A stretch of DNA of 64,000 bases from Helicobacter pylori. GTDB taxonomy: Bacteria; Campylobacterota; Campylobacteria; Campylobacterales; Helicobacteraceae. Under the pieces are notes generated by a model that saw only the letters and a program-made list of their open reading frames with translations, did no database searches and was not told where the DNA came from. The stretch lies in NCBI RefSeq assembly GCF_900120335.1, contig NZ_LT635477.1, positions 1,364,001 through 1,428,000 on the forward strand, in the 5' to 3' direction. Shown here one piece after another: positions 33,418-43,694 of this stretch; the stretch's first letter is position 1; each line of letters opens with the position of its first letter. The translations under genes were made by a program, and so were the position numbers.

Positions 33418-34584
33418 GTGATGCTCAATTTTATGACAAAGAAGAAAAATAGAATGCAAGATTGCAAAATGGTTTGTAAAAATTTTAATCGTAAGGAATC
33501 TGTTTTGATAGCTCAATCTTTAGATATTTCTAAAAAAGGCTCGGTAATTTTAGGCGCTCTTTTGAGTTCGTTATGGCTGACAAACCCCTTAAATGCTCAT
33601 GAAAAGAATGGCGCGTTTGTGGGGATTAGCCTGGAAGTGGGTAGGGCTGATCAAAAGACCAACGCTTATAAAAACGGCGAGTTGTTTCAAGTGCCTTTTG
33701 GCGATGTTTCAGCCAATGATGATGGTAAAGTCCCTGATGGGCAGACCGGTGGCTGTCAGCCGGCTTCAGGGACTCCAGGAACGTCAGGCTATACTAAAGC
33801 TAATTGCGTGGTCAATTGGACTTCTCGCACCATGCTTAGCACCAATAAGGACATTCCTGGCCGTAACCAGCCGATGTATGGGCTAGGCGTGATGACAGGG
33901 TATAAGCATTTTGTGGGTAAAAAAAGGTGGTTTGGGTTGCGTTATTATGGCTTTTTTGATTACGGGCATACCAATTTCTCTAACTCTAGGGCCGCTAACG
34001 CCATATCGCCCTTTTATTTGAGCGATCAAAAAGCAGACATGTATACTTATGGTTTTGGCACAGACATGCTTTTTAACGTTATAGACAAGCCTAAAGCCAC
34101 AGCCGGGTTTTTTGTGGGCGTGAATTTTGCGGGTAACACTTGGACTAATAATCGTGTGGGGTATTTTAAGGACGGGTATGTTTATGGCGTCAATACGGAC
34201 GCTGACGCTTACATGACTAACGCTGATGGCACGATCACATGCGGGGACACGACGCCGGCGAGTTGTGATGTGGGGATTAACCCTAACAGCGTCTATACCA
34301 CAGGAAAATTAAACGCTAAAGTGAATCACACGATTTTCCAATTTTTAGTGAATGTGGGCATTAGAACCAATATTTTTGAACACCATGGCATTGAGTTTGG
34401 TATCAAAATCCCCACGCTCCCTAACCACTTTTTCAAAGGCTCTACTACTATAAGAGCGAAAAAACAAGGCCCGCTAGAGAATGGCCAACCAACCACTATC
34501 ACCGGAGCAGAAACCAATTTCAGCTTAACCCAAACCTTACGCCGTCAGTATTCTATGTATTTGCGTTATGTTTATACTTTTTAA
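33418..34584 (+). CDS. Hor-family outer membrane protein
   Basis: 388 residues. ORF starts are GTG 33418 and ATG 33421; AGAG-type sites precede both. A signal-like hydrophobic run (SVILGALLSSLWLTNPLNA) lies about 40-65 residues in, so the N-terminus is unusually long and an internal start such as the ATG at 33466 is possible. After the cut, KNGAFVGISLEVG is the standard start of mature Hop/Hor proteins. The C-terminal half has YGFGTDMLFNV, GVNFAGNTW, HGIEFGIKIPTLP and the terminal LRYVYTF, all hallmarks of the Helicobacter porin/adhesin-like barrel family. The ligand is unknown. It corresponds to HP1501. The gene runs towards an inserted R-M system. Confidence 0.88.
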   Translation: MMLNFMTKKKNRMQDCKMVCKNFNRKESVLIAQSLDISKKGSVILGALLSSLWLTNPLNAHEKNGAFVGISLEVGRADQKTNAYKNGELFQVPFGDVSANDDGKVPDGQTGGCQPASGTPGTSGYTKANCVVNWTSRTMLSTNKDIPGRNQPMYGLGVMTGYKHFVGKKRWFGLRYYGFFDYGHTNFSNSRAANAISPFYLSDQKADMYTYGFGTDMLFNVIDKPKATAGFFVGVNFAGNTWTNNRVGYFKDGYVYGVNTDADAYMTNADGTITCGDTTPASCDVGINPNSVYTTGKLNAKVNHTIFQFLVNVGIRTNIFEHHGIEFGIKIPTLPNHFFKGSTTIRAKKQGPLENGQPTTITGAETNFSLTQTLRRQYSMYLRYVYTF

Positions 34585-34631
34585 GTTTGGTAGGGTTTTT
34601 GGGTAAGGCTTATAGCTTATACTTATATATG

Positions 34632-34654
34632 AAAGCTTGATTTGTCAAGCTTTT
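34632..34654 (+). terminator. Shared terminator between outer membrane protein and restriction gene
   Basis: AAAGCTTGA and TCAAGCTTT form a 9-bp stem with a TTTG loop. It serves the plus-strand outer membrane protein gene. The stop codon and last codon of the minus-strand endonuclease gene lie within the right arm. Confidence 0.7.
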
Positions 34655-36261
34655 GGGTTGTCATTGAGTTGCAATAACTCTGCGCTGTTTTCTACTTTTT
34701 TGATAAAATCATTGATAGCATAGCAGCGTATATTAATATTATCTTTGAAATGGGCAAATTCCGCATATTCTTTGGCGTCATCATGGATATTTGGAGCCAC
34801 AAAAACACTAAATTTCTCTCTAATATCAGCACTATTTTTAATCAATTCTTTTAAATGTCTGGCAATAGGTATCATTTCCAAGGCACTTTGACTTCTATCC
34901 CTAATCAAGCTCACTTCTATATAACTTTGGGCTTTTGTGTCCATAGCTACAATATCAGGTTTATTACCGCTTGCTGTGTATACGGGCAAGCCTTCATCAT
35001 CGCTTTTATAATTGGGCATCACGCTTAAATTTTCAAAATGTTGTTTCAAGAAAATAGCGCTTAAAAATTCTAAGCGTAAAGGCTTATCAATGAGTCTTAA
35101 AAAACTATCTTTTGATTCTTGCTTGTTACAAGTAATGAGTAATTCTTGCTTGATAAAATCTTTAGTATAAGTGTTTGCTAGTTCATTCAATTTGCTTGAT
35201 TTAACGCTCTCATTAGTGCTGATTGGAGTAACGCTAACAAGAAAGCTATCCACGATTGACATGTAGTTAAAAAAAGCGAGTTTGTTAGCTTGAGTGTCGT
35301 TTAAATAATCCCCTTTAAAAGCCTTATGGGTTTGTAAAATGTAATCTATTTTATTATTTTCATTAGTATTAATATCAATAAACCTACCATTACCACGCAA
35401 TGAAATAAGTCCTGTAATACGCATTTTTCTAATGTATTCATCAACGGCTTCGTTAGTGATTTGGCTCATTTTAAATCGTGTTTTATTAACACTTTCTAAA
35501 AGATTTAGGCATTTTTCATAGATAAATTCATCTGAGTAGCTGAATTCTGTTTTATTGATAGTAACGACTTCTTGTCTTAAATGAATAATGTAGTCATAAA
35601 GCCCATTAGCGTTATCATCTTTCCAACAAAGTAAGATAGGGATTTCTTTGACAGAGAGAGGAGTCAGATTGGCATTTTTGAGCCGTTTTAAAAGCGAGAG
35701 CAATAATTTGAAAGGGTTGTTATGATTTAAGTTCTTTTTGTAAGGGTTTCCCACTTCATATTTAGACAGAGCGTTTAAAAATATAGCCCCAACTACGCTT
35801 TCATCAACGCTTTCTTTAAAAGCATCGTTTTCTTTATCATAATAAGCAAGAATAAGCATCTTAGCGCTATCGCTGATGAGTATCTTCTCATATTTTGCAT
35901 AGTAGCAAAACCCAAACTCACACATAAGCTTATACCAAGTGTCAAACCGACTTTCCCATCCATGCTCAAAACCCATCTCTTTATGATTTTGTGGGGATAT
36001 TTCTATAATGCGTTCTAACTCTTCATCGCTAAAGACATATTCATTGGAGTCAAATTTTTCTTTCAATTCTTTATTTTGATTGATAGAAGTAGGTCTATAA
36101 AGCCTATGAGCCAAAACGGATTTGATAATTTGCATAATCGTTGAAGATTTAAGGATTTGATTTTCAAACTTTTCTAAAACAGCTAAAAATTGTCCTATTC
36201 TTTTAGGGTTTCGCATAGTGGTTGAAAAGCTTAAAATTTTTCGTGCCGGTTTTTTAGTCAT
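34645..36261 (-). CDS. AlwI-family type II restriction endonuclease
   Basis: 538 residues. The N-terminus (SFSTTMRNPKRIGQFLAVLE) and the block GWESRFDTWYKLMCEFGF are typical of the AlwI family of type IIS endonucleases. A PD-ExK site is near the C-terminus: KPDIVAMD, then QSYIEVSLIRDRSQ, with the usual Lys of ExK replaced, as is common in this family. AlwI itself reads GGATC and cuts outside it, but the site here cannot be deduced. The gene follows two methyltransferase genes, overlapping the previous one by four bases (ATGA), and is strongly A+T-rich compared with its neighbours, so it is likely acquired. Confidence 0.8.
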   Translation of the reverse strand: MTKKPARKILSFSTTMRNPKRIGQFLAVLEKFENQILKSSTIMQIIKSVLAHRLYRPTSINQNKELKEKFDSNEYVFSDEELERIIEISPQNHKEMGFEHGWESRFDTWYKLMCEFGFCYYAKYEKILISDSAKMLILAYYDKENDAFKESVDESVVGAIFLNALSKYEVGNPYKKNLNHNNPFKLLLSLLKRLKNANLTPLSVKEIPILLCWKDDNANGLYDYIIHLRQEVVTINKTEFSYSDEFIYEKCLNLLESVNKTRFKMSQITNEAVDEYIRKMRITGLISLRGNGRFIDINTNENNKIDYILQTHKAFKGDYLNDTQANKLAFFNYMSIVDSFLVSVTPISTNESVKSSKLNELANTYTKDFIKQELLITCNKQESKDSFLRLIDKPLRLEFLSAIFLKQHFENLSVMPNYKSDDEGLPVYTASGNKPDIVAMDTKAQSYIEVSLIRDRSQSALEMIPIARHLKELIKNSADIREKFSVFVAPNIHDDAKEYAEFAHFKDNINIRCYAINDFIKKVENSAELLQLNDNPKA

Positions 36262-37166
36262 AATAATTGCCTATAATTAGTTACAAAGATTTCTTGACTA
36301 TCTTCTTTGATGGTGTTGTCATTATAGCTGATATAATTACTTTTGATATTAAAAATATAATATTTTTTAGCCCATTCTTTTAAAATAGAATTGGTCTCTC
36401 CCTTGTGATAAATAAGATTAGTTATACCAAATAAAACTCCCTTTTTATCTAGGCTATCTAAAACACCATATAGGGCTATCTCATTATCGCTATCCCATAA
36501 CTTGTTGTATTCACTATTGGAGATTAAATAAGGGGGGTCAAAATAAACATAATCATCTTTTAAATAGGTAGTATGGTTAAGAAAATCAATATAATCATTA
36601 TTATGAAAAATAATGGTGTTTTGTTGCATGAAGTCTAGGTAGTTTTTTAGGGCATTATAAACATTTTCGTTAAAATCTACATTACCCACAGGTAAATTAA
36701 AAAGCCCTTTAGAATTAAATCTAATCATGTGATTAAACCCATAAATTAAAAGTAAATATAAATAGAGCATGTTGTTTTGATTGGAGTTAAAATCAGCCCT
36801 TAGTTTTTCATAAGCTATTTTATTGTATTTAGCATAGTAAGTTTTTATATATTGTTTTTTTAATTCATCAGGAGCTGTAATCCCCTTAAAAGAGAAAGAC
36901 AAGCCATAATGAATGATGATTTTAGACAATTCATCAAAAAGCTCACAAGCGTTGAACTTGCTTAAAGTTTTATGTAAATTGATAATATTAGTATCTATAT
37001 CATTAGCTAAGTATCTTTTAGCTTTGGTGTTTAAAAACACGCTACCTCCACCCACAAAAGGCTCAATAAATTGATTAATGTTATTTGGGAATAGCTTATT
37101 GAGCTGTGGCATGAGTTTATATTTATCCCCTACATAGAAAAAGGGAGAACGAATACTTTTTTTCAA
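36258..37166 (-). CDS. D12-class DNA adenine methyltransferase (M1)
   Basis: 302 residues. The Dam-like order is clear: SPFFYVGDKYKLMPQL (motif X, substrate side), FIEPFVGGGSVFLN (motif I, SAM binding) and DYVYFDPPYLISNSEY (motif IV, DPPY). It methylates adenine N6. It overlaps both neighbours by four bases, so the three genes of this R-M system form one transcript with methyltransferases first. Two methyltransferases suit an asymmetric site, where each strand needs its own enzyme. Confidence 0.88.
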   Translation of the reverse strand: MKKSIRSPFFYVGDKYKLMPQLNKLFPNNINQFIEPFVGGGSVFLNTKAKRYLANDIDTNIINLHKTLSKFNACELFDELSKIIIHYGLSFSFKGITAPDELKKQYIKTYYAKYNKIAYEKLRADFNSNQNNMLYLYLLLIYGFNHMIRFNSKGLFNLPVGNVDFNENVYNALKNYLDFMQQNTIIFHNNDYIDFLNHTTYLKDDYVYFDPPYLISNSEYNKLWDSDNEIALYGVLDSLDKKGVLFGITNLIYHKGETNSILKEWAKKYYIFNIKSNYISYNDNTIKEDSQEIFVTNYRQLL

Positions 37167-38164
37167 GGCTTCACATCCACTATAAATAAAAATTCTTTAT
37201 GCTCTTTAAAATCAGTTTTTCCTGAATTAAAAAAACTATGAGCCTTTTCTTTAACGCTTAATTTTCCTTTTTGACTCAAAATTCCCACTAAATCTTTAAA
37301 GTCTATTTTATTTTGCGAAGAGCTAGACTTAGAATTATAGGTATTATTATAAGTTAAAGCAATCCTTTTACAATCTAGTTTTTCAATTAAATCGCTCAAT
37401 TCTTTCTTGGCATTAGAGCGACAATATTCGCTCATGTTCTCGCATGATGGCTTTAAAGCTGCTCCATAGAGTTTGGGTTTTTTCCACTGCACTAGGTTTT
37501 CATAGAGATGATAAAACCGGCTGTATTGCCTTGAATTGTATGGAGGGTCAATAAAAACTAAGTCTATTTTTAAGGTTTTAGCCAATTCGTTAGCGTCTTT
37601 TCTCTCTATCATGATATTTTTATCATGCTTTATAGGGCTAATAAGTTCAAAAATAAATCTATCTTGCAAAATCTCTTTTTTCCTATAAGCTTCATAATGC
37701 CCTACCGTGTTAGCTATCTTATCCATTGAATAAATCAAGCTTGTTAATAAAATATCTTTATTTAATTTATCTAAATTCAAGCTTTCTATATGCTCTCTAA
37801 TGCTACCGATTTTGACACAATCTTTATAGCTGAAAAATTTGCCGCTAAAATGTTGGCTAAAATAATTTTCTTCTAGCTTTAAAGCTTGAGTATAATATTC
37901 TTTCAGTTCTTCAAGCACCTTAAAATCAGCGTCTTGCCCCCTAAAAAAAGCATGATAAATGACTTCATTAGAAAATAAAATATCATTTATAATAATATTT
38001 TTAACATTAGAAATAGTGGCAAATTGACCAGCCACTACCCCACTTCCGGCAAAAATATCGCACACGCTTTTGATATTATTTAATTTTAAATTCCTAAATA
38101 CCCACTCTATGAGCTTGGTTTTTGAGCCGATATACCGGCGGTTTTTTAGATTAAATCTTTCCAC
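37163..38164 (-). CDS. D12-class DNA adenine methyltransferase (M2)
   Basis: 333 residues. RRYIGSKTKLIEWVF, CDIFAGSGVVAGQFA (motif I) and LVFIDPPYNSRQYSRFYHLYENL (motif IV followed by the extended region seen in FokI/StsI-type methyltransferases). It is only distantly similar to its partner M1, as expected if they modify different strands of one asymmetric sequence. It is the first gene of the R-M operon, 57 bases after lptF/G on the same strand. It may depend on that promoter or on an A/T-rich stretch in the gap. Confidence 0.87.
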   Translation of the reverse strand: MERFNLKNRRYIGSKTKLIEWVFRNLKLNNIKSVCDIFAGSGVVAGQFATISNVKNIIINDILFSNEVIYHAFFRGQDADFKVLEELKEYYTQALKLEENYFSQHFSGKFFSYKDCVKIGSIREHIESLNLDKLNKDILLTSLIYSMDKIANTVGHYEAYRKKEILQDRFIFELISPIKHDKNIMIERKDANELAKTLKIDLVFIDPPYNSRQYSRFYHLYENLVQWKKPKLYGAALKPSCENMSEYCRSNAKKELSDLIEKLDCKRIALTYNNTYNSKSSSSQNKIDFKDLVGILSQKGKLSVKEKAHSFFNSGKTDFKEHKEFLFIVDVKP

Positions 38165-38221
38165 TAGTTACCTTTGAATTAAGAGAATAAAACCACTTAG
38201 TAACATATAAGATTAAAAAAA

Positions 38222-39289
38222 TCACAATCTCTTATTAAGTTTTTTAAAATACCAAAGACTGAGGGCTAAGAATACGAAAAAGGGCGATAGCACGCCTATT
38301 TCAGGAATGAGTATCCCTGAAATGCTGAACTTCCCCAAAGCAAAGAATAGCCCCCAAACAACGAGCGTGATGATGATAAACTTTAGCCCTAAAAGAGCCA
38401 GGTTTTCATAGCGGGCGAGACTGGGCGAAAAATAAGCGATCAAAACGCTTAAAAACGGCACAAAAAAGGGCAAAATCGCAAACACATACAAAAACGAGCG
38501 CACTTTTTTCGTGTCGGCGTTTTGGCGCACTAGAGCATGCAAGGAAAAAAGAGCGTCTGTGATAGAAACCGCAGGCTTGTTTTGGTAAATGGTGTCTAAA
38601 ACTTTAGGGCGGAAATTTTTGAGCGTTTTAAAGGTTTCTAAACGCGTGGTGTTTAAAGCGTTCGCGCCCAGTTCAAAACTTAAGGGCATCTCATAGATAG
38701 TAGTGTCATGCAAGATCCAATACTTGTCTTCAAAAAAAGCTTCTTTAGCTTCAGCATAAGATTCCAAAGTCTTATCTTTTAGGCGAAAAACCTTGATATT
38801 TTGGGCTTTTTGCAATAAGGGATTAATCTTATCAAAATACACGTAATCATCGTTGTACTTCACTAACAAATGCTCTGAAACGCTCAAAGAATTGTCTTTA
38901 TAGATCAAATTTTGCGTTTTTTCTTCCATATACACAAAAGGAGTGGCGTTCAACCCCACATAAACAGCCGTGAAAAACAAGCTAATCAAAAAAATAGGGC
39001 TTAAAATCTGGCGTTTGGAAAAGCCAATGGAGAGCAGGGCGGTGTATTGGTTGGATTTAATGAAGGTGATATAAAATAAAACCATCGCCAAAAGCAAGGA
39101 AATAGGCAAGGTGTAATTGAGCGCGAATAAAATATCATAGGTGAAAAATAAAATGATCATGTTCGCAGAATCAGGCATTTTATCGGCGTATTTTAGGCTG
39201 TCAATGCCTACAAAAAACAATTCCAAAGCCAAAAGCACGATTAAAAAGTATTTGAAATAATACCACCCTACAAATCTAAACAAACGCAC
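38222..39289 (-). CDS. LptF/LptG-family permease (lipopolysaccharide export)
   Basis: 355 residues. Two or three membrane segments at the N-terminus (WYYFKYFLIVLLALELFFVG and following), a soluble middle of beta-jellyroll type (about 120-250), and three more at the C-terminus, the YjgP/YjgQ layout. The family forms the membrane part of the ABC transporter that extracts LPS from the inner membrane with LptB and passes it to LptC/LptA. Which of LptF or LptG it is cannot be decided here. It is encoded nine bases after pth. It corresponds to HP1498. Confidence 0.85.
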   Translation of the reverse strand: MRLFRFVGWYYFKYFLIVLLALELFFVGIDSLKYADKMPDSANMIILFFTYDILFALNYTLPISLLLAMVLFYITFIKSNQYTALLSIGFSKRQILSPIFLISLFFTAVYVGLNATPFVYMEEKTQNLIYKDNSLSVSEHLLVKYNDDYVYFDKINPLLQKAQNIKVFRLKDKTLESYAEAKEAFFEDKYWILHDTTIYEMPLSFELGANALNTTRLETFKTLKNFRPKVLDTIYQNKPAVSITDALFSLHALVRQNADTKKVRSFLYVFAILPFFVPFLSVLIAYFSPSLARYENLALLGLKFIIITLVVWGLFFALGKFSISGILIPEIGVLSPFFVFLALSLWYFKKLNKRL

Positions 39290-39298
39290 TTTAAACTC

Positions 39299-39859
39299 CT
39301 AACTTTCTATTTGTAAAGGTTTTTTAAGCGTGAAACGATTTTGCATGGCGTTAAAATCATGGCTTTCTATAAAAAATTTTAGGGCGTTTTTGGCATGTTC
39401 AAACGCAGCGTTTTTTAAAGGCTCTTCGTTGTTGTAGAATTTTGAAAGCACATGCTCAGTGATATTGATCCCTTTAGAAATCCCCACCCTCAAGCGGTAA
39501 TAAGAATTAGAACATAAGGCATCAATGGATTTTAGGCCGTTATGCCCCCCATTCCCCCCACCCTTTTTAAATTTCACAACGCCTAAAGGTAAATCCAAGT
39601 CATCATGGACAATTAAAAGCTCTTTGGGTTTGTAAAAATTTTTGACGCTTAAAACGCTCTCGCCGCTTAAATTCATGTAAGTTTGGGGCTTGAGTAAGAT
39701 AAAATCCTTATAAACGCACAAATAAGCGTTGTGTTTGGAAGAAAAAGTGAAAGAAAGATCCAACTCGCTAACGAGCGAATCTAAAATATCAAAACCAGCG
39801 TTGTGTCTGGTGTGAGCGTAACGCAAAGTAGGGTTGCCTAAACCCACTAAAAGCGTCAT
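39299..39859 (-). CDS. pth: Peptidyl-tRNA hydrolase
   Basis: 186 residues, normal for the family. [21 protein letters not shown] holds the catalytic His and conserved Asn, [13 protein letters not shown] and [12 protein letters not shown] the other active-site residues, and [12 protein letters not shown] the tRNA-binding loop. It releases tRNA from prematurely ended peptidyl-tRNA. It follows rplY by nine bases; this pair is a common bacterial operon. Confidence 0.96.
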   Translation of the reverse strand: MTLLVGLGNPTLRYAHTRHNAGFDILDSLVSELDLSFTFSSKHNAYLCVYKDFILLKPQTYMNLSGESVLSVKNFYKPKELLIVHDDLDLPLGVVKFKKGGGNGGHNGLKSIDALCSNSYYRLRVGISKGINITEHVLSKFYNNEEPLKNAAFEHAKNALKFFIESHDFNAMQNRFTLKKPLQIES

Positions 39860-39868
39860 AACTTCAAA

Positions 39869-40405
39869 TCACTTCGCTTTAATCACACCGATCACAGCGA
39901 TAGAATCATGATCTAAGATCTTCACATTGTCGTGTTTTTCTAAATCGCGCACCAAAATAGACTCATTCACGTCTAAAGGGGCTACATCCACTAAGTAGTG
40001 ATCGGGCAGATGCTCTGGAGCGCATTCCACGCTGATACGCTTTTTAGAGAGCATCAAAATCCCTTTATTTTTCAAGCCCACTGGAGTGCCTTGGTGTTTG
40101 ACGGGGACTTTAAACTTGGACTTCACGCCCTTAGTAACAGCGAGTAAATCCACATGGATAAGTTCGTTAGTAACGGGGTTTTTTTGGTATTCTTGAACCA
40201 CGACTTCAAAAGTCTTATCCCCTAATTTCACCGGGAAAATCAAATGCTTTTTTTCCTTAAGGTATTTAATGAAAGGGTTTAATTTGAACGCGCAATTCAC
40301 GTTTTCAATACCCTTTCCATAAACGTTTGCGATTAGATAGCCATCTTTTTTTAAAGCTTTAGCGTTAGCTTTAGTAATACTCTCTCTAATAACGCCTTCT
40401 AACAT
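39869..40405 (-). CDS. rplY: 50S ribosomal protein L25 (Ctc-type)
   Basis: 178 residues, the long L25/CTC form: an N-terminal 5S rRNA-binding domain ([36 protein letters not shown]) and a C-terminal beta domain (GIMLSK-like [14 protein letters not shown]). It binds 5S rRNA in the large subunit. A gap of 54 bases separates it from tal, room for its own promoter. Confidence 0.94.
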   Translation of the reverse strand: MLEGVIRESITKANAKALKKDGYLIANVYGKGIENVNCAFKLNPFIKYLKEKKHLIFPVKLGDKTFEVVVQEYQKNPVTNELIHVDLLAVTKGVKSKFKVPVKHQGTPVGLKNKGILMLSKKRISVECAPEHLPDHYLVDVAPLDVNESILVRDLEKHDNVKILDHDSIAVIGVIKAK

Positions 40406-40459
40406 GTCAATCCTTTAAAATAAAATAAGGGCTTATTCTATCCAAAAAACCCTTAAAAA

Positions 40460-41410
40460 TCAAAAACTGCTTAAAAGCTTTTCAAAGGATTGTTTGAACG
40501 CTATCAAGCCTTCTTTAAGGAGTTTTTGGGCGGTGTTTTCTAAATCAATGTTGTGCGTTTTTAATTCTTTTTTAAACGCTTCAATTTCTGTGATTTTTAA
40601 AGGGGTTTGACACTCGGTGTTTGGGTCAAGCAAATAAGCGTTTAGGGCGTCTAGGGGGGCTGTGTTGATAGAGTTTTTAAAACACAGCGCTTTAATATAG
40701 TAATCTTTAGCTAAAGCGTTGGATTTAACGCCGGTGGACGCAAAAAGGGTGCTTATTAGCTTATTGGCATGTTGGTTGATTTGGTAATAGCATTCGGTAG
40801 CGTTCATGATCCCGCTTTGAGCTTGCAAGTTTTTTGGCACTAGTGGGTCTATTTCTTTGTCAAATCGTGAGACAAACACGCTAATGACCGCTCTTTTTTG
40901 TGCTTCTTTGGCTAAGATTTGAGCGATTTCACTAGCAATTTTAGGCGAAAAAACTAAAGTTACATTAATGGGGATAGAGGCTTTAGTCAAAGCGCTAATC
41001 ACTTCAAGACCGCTTTCACTCGCCGGGACTTTAATCATCACATTAGGGCGGTTTAATGCTTTGAACAACCGCTTGGCTTCATCAATGCTTTTAATGGCAT
41101 CATCTTCTAAAAAAGGGTCAATTTCTAGGCTAATGTAGCCATTATTAGGGTCTTTTTCATATAAAGGCATTAACGCGCTAGAAGCTTGTACAATATCCTT
41201 TAGCGCCAGAGTTTCATAAATTTCTTTAGCTTTTTGGCCTTTGAGTTTAGCGATTTCATCTTGATAAAACGCGCTTTTTGTGATCGCTTCACAAAACAAA
41301 CTAGGGTTACTCGTCGCCCCGCAAATAGCCCCCTTATTGATGAGCTTTAAAAAATCGTTTTCTAAAAAATCCCTTTCTATAAAATCGCACCACAAACTAA
41401 ATTCTTGCAT
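40460..41410 (-). CDS. tal: Transaldolase
   Basis: 316 residues. [13 protein letters not shown] near the start, the Schiff-base segment [16 protein letters not shown] with the active Lys, [15 protein letters not shown] and [13 protein letters not shown] are typical of the long transaldolase group. It moves a dihydroxyacetone unit between sugar phosphates in the non-oxidative pentose phosphate pathway. It starts two bases after murE and so is co-transcribed. Confidence 0.93.
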   Translation of the reverse strand: MQEFSLWCDFIERDFLENDFLKLINKGAICGATSNPSLFCEAITKSAFYQDEIAKLKGQKAKEIYETLALKDIVQASSALMPLYEKDPNNGYISLEIDPFLEDDAIKSIDEAKRLFKALNRPNVMIKVPASESGLEVISALTKASIPINVTLVFSPKIASEIAQILAKEAQKRAVISVFVSRFDKEIDPLVPKNLQAQSGIMNATECYYQINQHANKLISTLFASTGVKSNALAKDYYIKALCFKNSINTAPLDALNAYLLDPNTECQTPLKITEIEAFKKELKTHNIDLENTAQKLLKEGLIAFKQSFEKLLSSF

Positions 41411-41412
41411 GT

Positions 41413-42756
41413 TTATCCTTGTTTTAAATTGAGATAATAATCTTTAACGACTTCCTGGTCGCTAAAAAAAATCGTTTTGTCTTTAAAGATTTGAGTGTTT
41501 TCATCGCCCTTGCCTAAAATCAACAACACCTCATCGTCTTTTAAATTTTCTAAAGCGTTTAAAATGGCTTTTTTTCGGTCTTTTTCTACAATGACTTTAG
41601 AAGAATCGCCGATGCCTTTTAAAATATCCTTAATGATGTCTTCTTCGTTTTCGCTTCTAGGGTTGTCTGAAGTTAAGATGATTTGATGCGCGTAACAACT
41701 CGCTATCGCTCCCATTTTAGGGCGCTTGGTTTTATCCCTATCGCCCCCTGCTCCAAAAAGAGCGGTGATTTTTTGATTTTTAAAGCTTTCAAAAACTTGT
41801 TGCATGCCGTCTGTTGTGTGGGCAAAATCCACGACCACTAAAGGTTTAGGATGCACAATTTCCAAACGCCCTTTCACCCCATAAAAGTTTTCTAATAACG
41901 GCGTGATCGTTTCTAAAGGCAATTGAGTGAGTAATTTAACCCCCAAAACGCCCGCTAAAATATTATAAAGGTTGTAACGCCCTAAAAGGGGGGAATGGAT
42001 CAGGGCGGTTTCTTTAACATTAGGATCCCTTAAATCTTGTTGGTAGCATAAAGACGCGCTAATGGAGGGGTTGAGCGAAAAGGCTTGAACGTTCAAATGC
42101 GCTTTTTTATCCAGCGCGTAAGTGCGCGCGTTAATGGGGTTAAAAAGGGCGTTTGTTTCATCTCTGTTAATCACTTTCAAGCCTTCATCTTTAAAAAAGC
42201 TGTTTTTAGCGTCCCTGTAATTTTCTATATTTTGATGGAAATCTAAATGATCGCTTGTGATATTGGTGAGAATTTTAAGAGCGAAATCAAGCCCAGCGAT
42301 GCGTTTTTGGACGATCGCATGGGAGCTCACCTCCATGATAAAGTATTCGCACCCTAAACGAATCGCTTCTTCTAAATCGCTATAAAGCTCTAAAAGAGTA
42401 GGCGTAGTCAAGCCCTTTTCTTTGATGCGTTCATCGTTGATAAAAAACCCTCTTGTGCCTAAAAGAGCGGTCTTTTTATTCAAATCTAAGAGCAAGGAAT
42501 ACATCAAGCTCGCTGTGGTCGTTTTACCATTAGTGCCTGTAATCCCTACAATCTTAATCTTAAAATCAAAGTAGTTTTTAAGCTCGTTAAAATCCAAAAT
42601 AGCCAGGTTTTTTTCTGCAATTAAAGGAGAGTATTTTTCGTTTAAAGGCGTTTTGACAAAAAGGATTTCTTTGGGGTTTTCTAAAACTTCATGCGTGTTA
42701 TCGCTTAAAAAAGAATAGGCGTGGTTTTGATAAGTTAGGGTTTTTTTGAGCTTCAT
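41413..42756 (-). CDS. murE: UDP-MurNAc-tripeptide synthetase MurE
   Basis: 447 residues. ATP loop [48 protein letters not shown] with the carbamylated-Lys area nearby, and [14 protein letters not shown]. That last motif, DNPR, is the signature for meso-diaminopimelate addition. It builds the peptidoglycan stem peptide in the cytoplasm. It lies in a tight run with the gene for HP1493 (3 bases) and tal (2 bases). Confidence 0.95.
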   Translation of the reverse strand: MKLKKTLTYQNHAYSFLSDNTHEVLENPKEILFVKTPLNEKYSPLIAEKNLAILDFNELKNYFDFKIKIVGITGTNGKTTTASLMYSLLLDLNKKTALLGTRGFFINDERIKEKGLTTPTLLELYSDLEEAIRLGCEYFIMEVSSHAIVQKRIAGLDFALKILTNITSDHLDFHQNIENYRDAKNSFFKDEGLKVINRDETNALFNPINARTYALDKKAHLNVQAFSLNPSISASLCYQQDLRDPNVKETALIHSPLLGRYNLYNILAGVLGVKLLTQLPLETITPLLENFYGVKGRLEIVHPKPLVVVDFAHTTDGMQQVFESFKNQKITALFGAGGDRDKTKRPKMGAIASCYAHQIILTSDNPRSENEEDIIKDILKGIGDSSKVIVEKDRKKAILNALENLKDDEVLLILGKGDENTQIFKDKTIFFSDQEVVKDYYLNLKQG

Positions 42757-42759
42757 TCT

Positions 42760-43371
42760 TTAAGCCTTATTGGATTTGAGGGCGTCTTCTAAAAGAGAAC
42801 GCAAAAATTTATCGTAAATAAAAGAATCTTCATGCATGTTTTCAATGTAATTTACCGCTAATTCATAATAGCCATAATGGTTCAATTCTTTCAAAAATTC
42901 ATAAAAATCCTCTTTATTGTCAAAAATCACCCTAGAGCTGAACATCAAATCTTCAAACGCTTCCTTAAAGCCACGCTCCAAGCTCAAGCGTTTGAAATCC
43001 GCATACAAAATGCCATTCAATTCCTCGCCTTTTTGAGAAATTTGCGCATCAATCTTTTCAGCCATTTGGTTTAGCCCCTCATCAAAAGAAGCGATCAAAG
43101 CGGTGATCTGCTCTTCAGCCTGGTTTTTTAAACTCCGTTTTTGCATAGCGATCAGGCTTTGATACAATTCATAAAAGCTATGGGCTTCTTTAGGGAAATC
43201 CTTAGCGATGTCGCTTAATAACGCCCCCACTTTGGCTTTTTGGTTGTCTTTATCCAAAAACAAAACTTCAGAAAAAAGGCGCAACGCTTCAGCGTAATGG
43301 GCTTGCTTGAACGCTAAAAAGCCATCTTTAATCAACGCTCGCTTTTTAAATTCATAATCAAACTTTTGCAT
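42760..43371 (-). CDS. Conserved Helicobacter protein of unknown function (HP1493)
   Basis: 203 residues, soluble, rich in Ala, Glu, Lys and Phe, with no signal peptide. The first third (FDYEFKKRALIKDGFLAFKQAHYAEALRLFSEVLFLDK) reads like one or two TPR-type helical pairs. The middle is a probable coiled coil and the end is helical. It could be a protein-interaction factor. Its position, between an Nfu-type iron-sulfur protein and murE and only a few bases from each, does not point to one pathway. Confidence 0.6.
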   Translation of the reverse strand: MQKFDYEFKKRALIKDGFLAFKQAHYAEALRLFSEVLFLDKDNQKAKVGALLSDIAKDFPKEAHSFYELYQSLIAMQKRSLKNQAEEQITALIASFDEGLNQMAEKIDAQISQKGEELNGILYADFKRLSLERGFKEAFEDLMFSSRVIFDNKEDFYEFLKELNHYGYYELAVNYIENMHEDSFIYDKFLRSLLEDALKSNKA

Positions 43372-43383
43372 GCCTAATCATCC

Positions 43384-43653
43384 TTAAAGCTTATCAAACT
43401 CCTTAGCGTTTTCTAAGCACACCACTTCTAAATTGGGGTGAATATCCATTTTAAGCTGCCTTTCAATGACATTTTTTAAAGTGATCTTACTACTAGAGCA
43501 AGTCTTGCACGCTCCCTCTAAAGCCACATAAATTTTCATGCTTTTCACCCCTAGCACTTCAATATTACCGCCATCTTTGAGCAAGTAAGGGCGGATCTTT
43601 TCTATCACAATACGCACCGGTTTTTGTAAATCTTCATCGCTAAATTCTATCAT
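43384..43653 (-). CDS. NifU C-terminal-like (Nfu) iron-sulfur carrier
   Basis: 89 residues, a single Nfu domain. RPYLLKDGGNIEVLGV is the conserved N-terminal part and GACKTCSSSKITLKNVIE carries the CxxC that holds a transient 4Fe-4S cluster between two subunits. Such proteins hand clusters to target enzymes. H. pylori also has full NifU and NifS elsewhere, so this is likely an accessory carrier. It is the first gene of the minus-strand run to lptF/G. Confidence 0.88.
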   Translation of the reverse strand: MIEFSDEDLQKPVRIVIEKIRPYLLKDGGNIEVLGVKSMKIYVALEGACKTCSSSKITLKNVIERQLKMDIHPNLEVVCLENAKEFDKL

Positions 43654-43694
43654 TTTTAAAAACCTTATTTTTAAAATTTTACTTTAAGATACCA

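Noticed and set aside
38165-38221. Possible insertion repeats flanking the AlwI-type system
   Set aside because: CACTAGTTAC and CACTTAGTAAC lie close together on the same side and have no counterpart near 34640, so they do not mark both borders.
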